A DNA stretch of 34,755 bases from assembly GCA_934486705.1 (NCBI GenBank), contig CAKSQS010000023.1, positions 1 to 34,755 of the forward strand, read 5' to 3'. Position numbers and translations under genes: made by a program. Position 1 is the stretch's first letter. The number at the start of each line of letters is the position of its first letter. Below the pieces are notes generated by a model. It had not been told where the DNA came from. It did no database searches and worked only from the letters and a program-made list of their open reading frames with translations. Of this stretch, positions 30,840 to 34,755 are shown one piece after another. This DNA comes from an uncultured Eubacteriales bacterium. GTDB lineage: Bacteria; Bacillota; Clostridia; Oscillospirales; Acutalibacteraceae.

Positions 30840-31802
30840 CTATTTTCCGATAAGCCAATCAATTAAATTTATGTTTTCATCGCAATAGGTGAGCTTCGGC
30901 ACCGCAAAATGGTCGGCACCCTCAAATTCCGTTATTTCTGCGCTTCCGCCTGCTTTTTTCAATGCCGCAACAAACGCTTTTGAGGATTGCGGTTTGACTA
31001 TTGTGTCATTAGCCCCCACAAACGCGCGCACCGGGATATTTTTAAGGGCGTTTATATTATCTGCGTTAAGCGTCACACTTCCCGAAAGCGGAGCAATTTT
31101 CCAAAACAGGTCGGTATTTGCCACTGCAAGCCCCCAAGTGCCTGTTCCACCCATACTGTGCCCAGTAAGAGATACTTTTGTTTTATCTATACCGTAATTT
31201 TCCGCAGCTTTTCCTATTATTTCGCGTATTCCCGCCGATATATCCGTCCAGCCCTTTTTATCACTTTTAAGCTGCGGCATAACTACATATGCGCGAACAT
31301 CGCCCAACACGCCGCTTTTTAAATATTGTGGAAAGCCGTCAATTTCCGTCAGCTTGCTTAAATCGTCCCCCTTGGATGTGCCGCCGTGAAGATAAATTAT
31401 AAGCGGCATATTTTTTTGCGGATTTTTCGGTGTATAAAGGCAATATTTAATTTCCCCGACAGAGGTTGCCGCACTTTTCTCCGAAAACACGGCAGCAGTA
31501 TCGGTTTGCGGCTCGGTAGCGACGGTATTTTCGGAGGATTTGACGTTTTCTTTATTCTCGGTTTTAGCAACCGCTGACTGAACAGATGAAGAACTGTTAT
31601 CCGTCTTCTTGCTCTCTGCCTTACTTGCACTGCCGGCTTTACTTGTGCCGCCCGTCTCGCTTTCAGTCAAAGTTACAGAAACGGTTATTTCCGAAGCAGT
31701 CGCCGTATCGGATGAAATTATATTGGCGTTTTTTCTGCAAGCGCTTAAAACAATAATTGTTGATATTAAGAGTGGTATAATGTATAAATGTTTATTTTGC
31801 AT
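30840..31802 (-). CDS. Lipoprotein alpha/beta-hydrolase (esterase)
   Basis: A 320-residue surface lipoprotein. The signal peptide ends in the lipobox L-S-A-C (Cys about residue 21). A Ser/Thr/Glu-rich linker (about 22-95) leads to an alpha/beta-hydrolase domain (about 105-318) with the nucleophile elbow G-H-S-M-G-G, an acid in A-N-D-T-I-V and a His in A-D-H-F-A-V. The layout fits PHB-depolymerase/feruloyl-esterase-like enzymes acting outside the cell. I chose ATG 31802 with a GGAGG site; an ATG at 31820 lies upstream of that site. It is the last gene of a three-gene minus-strand operon and ends just beyond the hsp20 terminator. Confidence 0.9.
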   Translation of the reverse strand: MQNKHLYIIPLLISTIIVLSACRKNANIISSDTATASEITVSVTLTESETGGTSKAGSASKAESKKTDNSSSSVQSAVAKTENKENVKSSENTVATEPQTDTAAVFSEKSAATSVGEIKYCLYTPKNPQKNMPLIIYLHGGTSKGDDLSKLTEIDGFPQYLKSGVLGDVRAYVVMPQLKSDKKGWTDISAGIREIIGKAAENYGIDKTKVSLTGHSMGGTGTWGLAVANTDLFWKIAPLSGSVTLNADNINALKNIPVRAFVGANDTIVKPQSSKAFVAALKKAGGSAEITEFEGADHFAVPKLTYCDENINLIDWLIGK

Positions 31803-31822
31803 TATAGTTTCCTCCGCCACGG

Positions 31823-32182
31823 TCAGCGCATTTTATACCTAAATTCATCGGTGGATTGAATTTTGCCAAGCTTTACAAGCCGTGCCGCAACAGAGGATCT
31901 TGTCCGCCCAAAACGCTCGCATATTTCTTTTTTGGAACTTCCCTTATCAAACATTTCCTCTAATAAATTATCGTCCTCGTCCGTCCAACGTTTTCCGGCA
32001 TTTTCGGGTTTCAATTTCGGTTCTTTCTTTTCCTGCGGAGCTAAAGCCTCGGCAGCAGTGTAAAGCGCACGTATAACATCAGGTTCATTGCAAACGCTAT
32101 CACTCGGCAAAATCTCCCCCGTTACGGGGTTTACGCCGTTTGCAAGCGCCGTTATAATTTCCTTGGCATAGTTTATATCCAT
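31823..32182 (-). CDS. Small DNA-binding protein with Myb/SANT-like HTH
   Basis: A 119-residue protein. The N-terminus has the motif 'A-L-A-N-G-V-N-P-V-T-G-E-I-L-P-x-D-S ... N-E-P-D-V-I-R-A-L' seen next to helicases and in other Firmicute proteins. The C-terminal half has a tri-helical Myb/SANT-like unit (about 68-112: R-W-T-D-E-D-D-N-L-L, then E-I-C-E-R-F-G-R-T-R-S-S-V-A-A-R-L). I do not assign a function. It lies in an operon between the acetyltransferase (12 nt) and the lipoprotein (20 nt). Confidence 0.8.
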   Translation of the reverse strand: MDINYAKEIITALANGVNPVTGEILPSDSVCNEPDVIRALYTAAEALAPQEKKEPKLKPENAGKRWTDEDDNLLEEMFDKGSSKKEICERFGRTRSSVAARLVKLGKIQSTDEFRYKMR

Positions 32183-32194
32183 ACAATCAGCCGC

Positions 32195-32809
32195 CTACCT
32201 TAACTCCTCGGGTATTTTTCTGTCCTTGAAATAATACTCTCTGTCGTGCTCGTTTACCTCGCGCAATATTCTGCACGGGTTACCCACCGCAACAACATTA
32301 TCGGGGAAATCCTTTGTAACAACGCTGCCAGCGCCCACCACTACGTTATCGCCTATTGTAATTCCCGGCAAAATAACGGCGTTAGCGCCGATCCAGCAGT
32401 TTTTGCCTATACGCACCGGCATATTATACTGATACGCCTGCTCCCGCAGCTCGGGCAAAATTGGGTGACCCGCTACCGCTACGGTTACTTTAGGCCCGAA
32501 CATAGTGTTATCGCCTACATATATATGGGTGTCATCCACCATTGTAACCCCGAAATTGCAATAAATATTTTTCCCGAAATGTATGTGCGCGCCGCCGAAA
32601 TTCGCATAAAACGGCGGTTCAATATAACACCCCTCGCCTATTTCGGCAAACATTTCTTTAAGCATTTCTTCGCGCTTTTTAAGCTCGGTCGGGCGCGTCA
32701 TATTAAAATCGTAAAGCTTATCAAGGCATTTTATCTGCCTTTCGGCAATTTCCGCATCCCCCGGCAGATAAAGCTCGCCCGTGTGCATTTTTTCTTTCAT
32801 TGAACTCAT
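32195..32809 (-). CDS. maa: Sugar O-acetyltransferase of the maltose/galactoside type
   Basis: A 204-residue hexapeptide-repeat acetyltransferase. An N-terminal helical maltose-acetyltransferase-type region (about 1-60) precedes a left-handed beta helix built of I/V/L-G-x-x-x-x repeats ('I-G-K-N-C-W-I-G-A-N-A-V-I-L-P-G-I-T-I-G-D-N', 'V-V-G-A-G-S-V-V-T-K'). The catalytic His is in V-A-G-H-P. Acetyl-CoA is the donor; the acceptor is probably a sugar. Length is as expected. The AGGAATG site fits ATG 32809. It is first in the operon with the DNA-binding protein and lipoprotein esterase. Confidence 0.92.
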   Translation of the reverse strand: MSSMKEKMHTGELYLPGDAEIAERQIKCLDKLYDFNMTRPTELKKREEMLKEMFAEIGEGCYIEPPFYANFGGAHIHFGKNIYCNFGVTMVDDTHIYVGDNTMFGPKVTVAVAGHPILPELREQAYQYNMPVRIGKNCWIGANAVILPGITIGDNVVVGAGSVVTKDFPDNVVAVGNPCRILREVNEHDREYYFKDRKIPEELR

Positions 32810-32835
32810 TTAACATTCCTCATTTCACCGCATTT

Positions 32836-32973
32836 TTATAAAAGAATAAAATATGGCGCGGCATAAATAAAAGTGCGGTTATGCAGCTCGCACACTACTC
32901 TATCGCCTACCGCAAATTCCGCTGTGCACAACACGGTTAAGCACCTTTTCCCTTTGCGAAGAAAGTATTTCAC
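32836..32973 (-). CDS. Possible 45-residue small ORF
   Basis: From GTG 32973 a frame runs to a stop at 32836 and reads 'K-Y-F-L-R-K-G-K-R-C-L-T-V-L-C-T-A-E-F-A-V-G-D-R-V-V-C-E-L' and onward to 'Y-F-I-L-L'. The stretch is more GC-rich than the flanking DNA, and the peptide has a balanced composition with 'V-G-D-R-V-V-C-E'. The ribosome binding site is poor (AAGG against the start) and no promoter was found, so it could be a chance frame. It lies between the terminator at 32992-33028 and the acetyltransferase. Confidence 0.25.
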   Translation of the reverse strand: MKYFLRKGKRCLTVLCTAEFAVGDRVVCELHNRTFIYAAPYFILL

Positions 32974-32991
32974 CTTACAAAAGCTTAATCT

Positions 32992-33028
32992 TGCGAAATA
33001 CCGGCTTTACTCAAGCCGGTATTTCGCA
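32992..33028. terminator. Long perfect hairpin between genes
   Basis: GCGAAATACCGGCTT and AAGCCGGTATTTCGC form a 15-16-bp perfect stem with a 5-nt loop. It follows the 3' end of the beta-helix gene (minus strand). The T-rich flank CATTTTCTTT lies on the plus strand side, so direction is uncertain. Confidence 0.65.
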
Positions 33029-33038
33029 TTTTCTTTAG

Positions 33039-34208
33039 CTAAAATTCAATTTTCTTGCCGTCTGCAAACACATTACGGGCATAGAGACTCTTAATTTCAC
33101 CATTAACGGTCATAAGCGGCATCTCGGGCGTATCAGTATGGTTTTCAACCGAAATATTTTCAAGAATAAGGCTGTCAACTACAACTTTTTCCCCTATAAG
33201 AATCGTATCTATCGGTACCTTATATTCCTTTCTGAAAAGACCCGAAATTTTAAGGTTTTTAACATAAAGCTCGCTATCGACGCCTATAATCGGGCAAATC
33301 GGCAACGCATCCTTATTGTAGATTTTATACCTTTCCGCCTTGGAAACGTAAATATTCTCAAGCGTAATTCCATCGTAATATCCCGTGCGCGGTCCGTTGT
33401 AAAACTTTGTAAGCGCAATACAATATTGATAGTATGTACCGTAAACATTGCGTATGCTGATATATTCAACCGGATTTGTCACCGTAAGCAACCGCACGGC
33501 ACTGTGGCAATCCTCGGCATAAATACCGTCTATATCAATATTTGTTATAGGTCCGTTTGTTCCTTCTTCCGCATTAAGCGCTATAAGGTCATCAAAGCAT
33601 CTTCCTTTGAGATTTGTCAGCTTGCCGAAGCTGCAGTTTCCGTTAAGGTGAACGCCGTCCATATTGGTAGGCAGCGGGTTACCGTAATTGAAATCAAAGG
33701 TTATATTGTCCACAGTAAAATAGGAGACGGTATCAAGCGTTATGGAAAATGTAACCGGGTCTTTCACTGTAAGCGAGGAAATGTGGAGATTGGTCACATT
33801 GTAAAATAGCATGCCCATACCGCTGTAACCCGAAGTATCCTCTGCCATCATCGGGTTCGGTTTCTGTTCAAGGTTATTACAGTTCCAAATACCGCCTATA
33901 ACCTCAATGTTTTGACACTGATAATCCGGTGAAAACTTATTTATAAAGCCGAATATGCCCGGTTCTATACGCTCGGCAAAATCGGGTATCATTTTATTTC
34001 TTAACATTTCGCAGTCAGATCCTGCCGCAAGCTTTATCTCGGCAAATCTGGGAAGCACCAGCCTAAAATTTGAAGGCAGCTCAAGCGGCCGCGAAATAAG
34101 ATAGCAAACCTTCGGCACAGGCAAAGATACCTCACAAACGCCGCTGTCAATAAGCTCCTGTATAGCCGCAGTATCGTCATGAATACCGTCACCGTATAAT
34201 ATTTCCAC
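33039..34208 (-). CDS. Pectate-lyase-3/GH28-like right-handed beta-helix protein
   Basis: About 389 residues from the chosen start. The N-terminus G-D-G-I-H-D-D-T-A-A-I-Q is the hallmark of the Pectate_lyase_3 / GH28-type beta-helix family. The later phrases N-M-D-G-V-H-L-N-G and F-D-D-L-I-A-L-N match the N-x-D and D-D catalytic motifs of GH28, but the G-H-G motif is not seen, so it may have another specificity. It has no signal peptide and no dockerin, suggesting a cytoplasmic enzyme. The start is uncertain: GTG 34208 or TTG 34211 after AAGGAG at 34218-34223. A longer frame up to 34406 exists, but its beginning falls inside the rRNA terminator, so I reject it. The gene is alone after the rRNA operon. 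Confidence 0.75.
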   Translation of the reverse strand: MEILYGDGIHDDTAAIQELIDSGVCEVSLPVPKVCYLISRPLELPSNFRLVLPRFAEIKLAAGSDCEMLRNKMIPDFAERIEPGIFGFINKFSPDYQCQNIEVIGGIWNCNNLEQKPNPMMAEDTSGYSGMGMLFYNVTNLHISSLTVKDPVTFSITLDTVSYFTVDNITFDFNYGNPLPTNMDGVHLNGNCSFGKLTNLKGRCFDDLIALNAEEGTNGPITNIDIDGIYAEDCHSAVRLLTVTNPVEYISIRNVYGTYYQYCIALTKFYNGPRTGYYDGITLENIYVSKAERYKIYNKDALPICPIIGVDSELYVKNLKISGLFRKEYKVPIDTILIGEKVVVDSLILENISVENHTDTPEMPLMTVNGEIKSLYARNVFADGKKIEF

Positions 34209-34386
34209 CAAAAAACACTCCTTGTAAATAAATTTGTAATGATCAAAACGCTTAAATTCAAGCGTAATGCTGCCGTCCGAAATCAGAACATCTGCGCCTC
34301 TGCAAACCTTTCGCCTGCCGAAACGCACTTCTGCTATTGACAAAGGGCTGCATTTATTACTACCATAATGCAAAAATCCCCTAAAA
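34209..34386. other. Intergenic leader of the beta-helix gene
   Basis: About 180 nt between the rRNA terminator and the beta-helix start. On the minus strand a frame stays open through it without a convincing start or ribosome binding site. I see no clear promoter, RNA gene or repeat. Confidence 0.3.
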
Positions 34387-34425
34387 CTAAAAAAGAATGA
34401 GTACAATACAATTTTATACTCATTC
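34381..34425 (-). terminator. Terminator of the rRNA operon
   Basis: On the minus strand GAATGAGTA (34425-34417) pairs with TACTCATTC (34403-34395), followed by TTTTTTAGTTTTAG. It lies about 85 nt after the 23S 3' end. Confidence 0.75.
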
Positions 34426-34507
34426 GCTTACAATTTAATAATAATAATTTTGCTCGCACCGTGAAAACCGAACAAAGGAAAAGCAAGGTGAGGAACGAAA
34501 AGTAATA

Positions 34508-34755
34508 GGTCAAGCCCTCGGTCTATTAGTACCGCCTGGCACACACATCACTGCGCTTACACCTGCGGCCTATCAACCCGGTAGTCTTCCGGGGACCTTA
34601 CTAGCTTATGCTATGGGAAATCTAATCTTGAGGTTGGCTTCACGCTTAGATGCTTTCAGCGTTTATCCAATCCGCACGTAGCTGCCCAGCTATGCCCTTG
34701 GCAGAACAACTGGTGCACCAGAGGTGCGTCCATCCCGGTCCTCTCGTACTAGGGA
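34508..34755 (-). rRNA. rrl: 23S rRNA, 3' end (partial)
   Basis: The last 248 nt of the window are the reverse complement of the conserved 3' part of 23S rRNA, including the sarcin-ricin region (AGTACGAGAGGACCGG on the minus strand near 34735-34750) and the closing stretch ending CCGAGGGCTTGACC. The gene runs off the right edge. No 5S gene follows before the terminator at 34381-34425. Confidence 0.95.

Noticed and set aside
34209..34406. N-terminal extension of the beta-helix protein to an ATG at 34406
   Set aside because: The ATG lies inside the hairpin terminator of the rRNA operon, there is no ribosome binding site, and the family hallmark G-D-G-x-x-D-D-T begins right after the GTG/TTG with an AAGGAG site.
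34426..34507. 5S rRNA after 23S
   Set aside because: The stretch is too short and AT-rich and does not show the conserved 5S sequence.

Overview
The window looks like chromosomal DNA from an anaerobic, probably gut-dwelling Firmicute of the class Clostridia (Oscillospirales/Ruminococcaceae-like). The basis is several secreted proteins with dockerin modules, an Agr-type LytTR/GHKL two-component system, an ECF vitamin transporter, strong GGAGG-type ribosome binding sites and many rho-independent terminators. This placement is inference, because no full marker gene is present; the only rRNA is the 3' end of a 23S gene at the right edge.

Layout. 1-3.2 kb: a secreted repeat protein with a double dockerin (minus strand). 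3.3-10.8 kb: a MacB-like ABC transporter, a DMT permease divergent from an AraC regulator, an ABC exporter, an alpha/beta hydrolase and a small membrane protein. 11.1-18.3 kb: a seven-gene plus-strand operon behind a strong promoter, a cobalamin riboswitch and its terminator. 18.36 kb: tRNA-Val(CAC). 18.7-23.3 kb: two large secreted Cys-hydrolase proteins with dockerins, one also carrying a cohesin-like domain (minus strand). 23.3-24.06 kb: a regulatory and repeat-rich intergenic region. 24.07-26.06 kb: a LytTR response regulator and its sensor kinase. 26.1-30.8 kb: a small membrane protein divergent from an XRE regulator, an HD hydrolase, a ferredoxin-like protein, CorA plus a PucR regulator, and Hsp20. 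30.8-32.8 kb: a three-gene operon (acetyltransferase, DNA-binding protein, lipoprotein esterase). 33.0-34.2 kb: a GH28-like beta-helix protein. 34.4-34.76 kb: an rRNA operon end and its terminator.

The most interesting system is the cobalamin operon. It encodes a membrane-anchored alpha/alpha-barrel protein of the squalene-cyclase/prenyltransferase-repeat type, the fold of the alpha domain of animal intrinsic factor and transcobalamin. It also encodes two separate DUF4430 (transcobalamin C-terminal-like) proteins, then EcfT, a fused double EcfA ATPase and an S component. I read it as a split, surface-displayed intrinsic-factor-like B12 (corrinoid) receptor feeding an ECF importer. One of the two beta-domain proteins carries a dockerin, so it may be carried on a cohesin-bearing surface scaffold. 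The first gene encodes a small basic protein of unknown role.

A second linked system is the LytTR two-component pair. Near-identical pairs of 9-bp direct repeats with a 21-bp period lie just upstream of the -35 boxes of both the regulator operon and the facing operon of secreted hydrolases. This suggests autoregulation plus control of the surface proteins.
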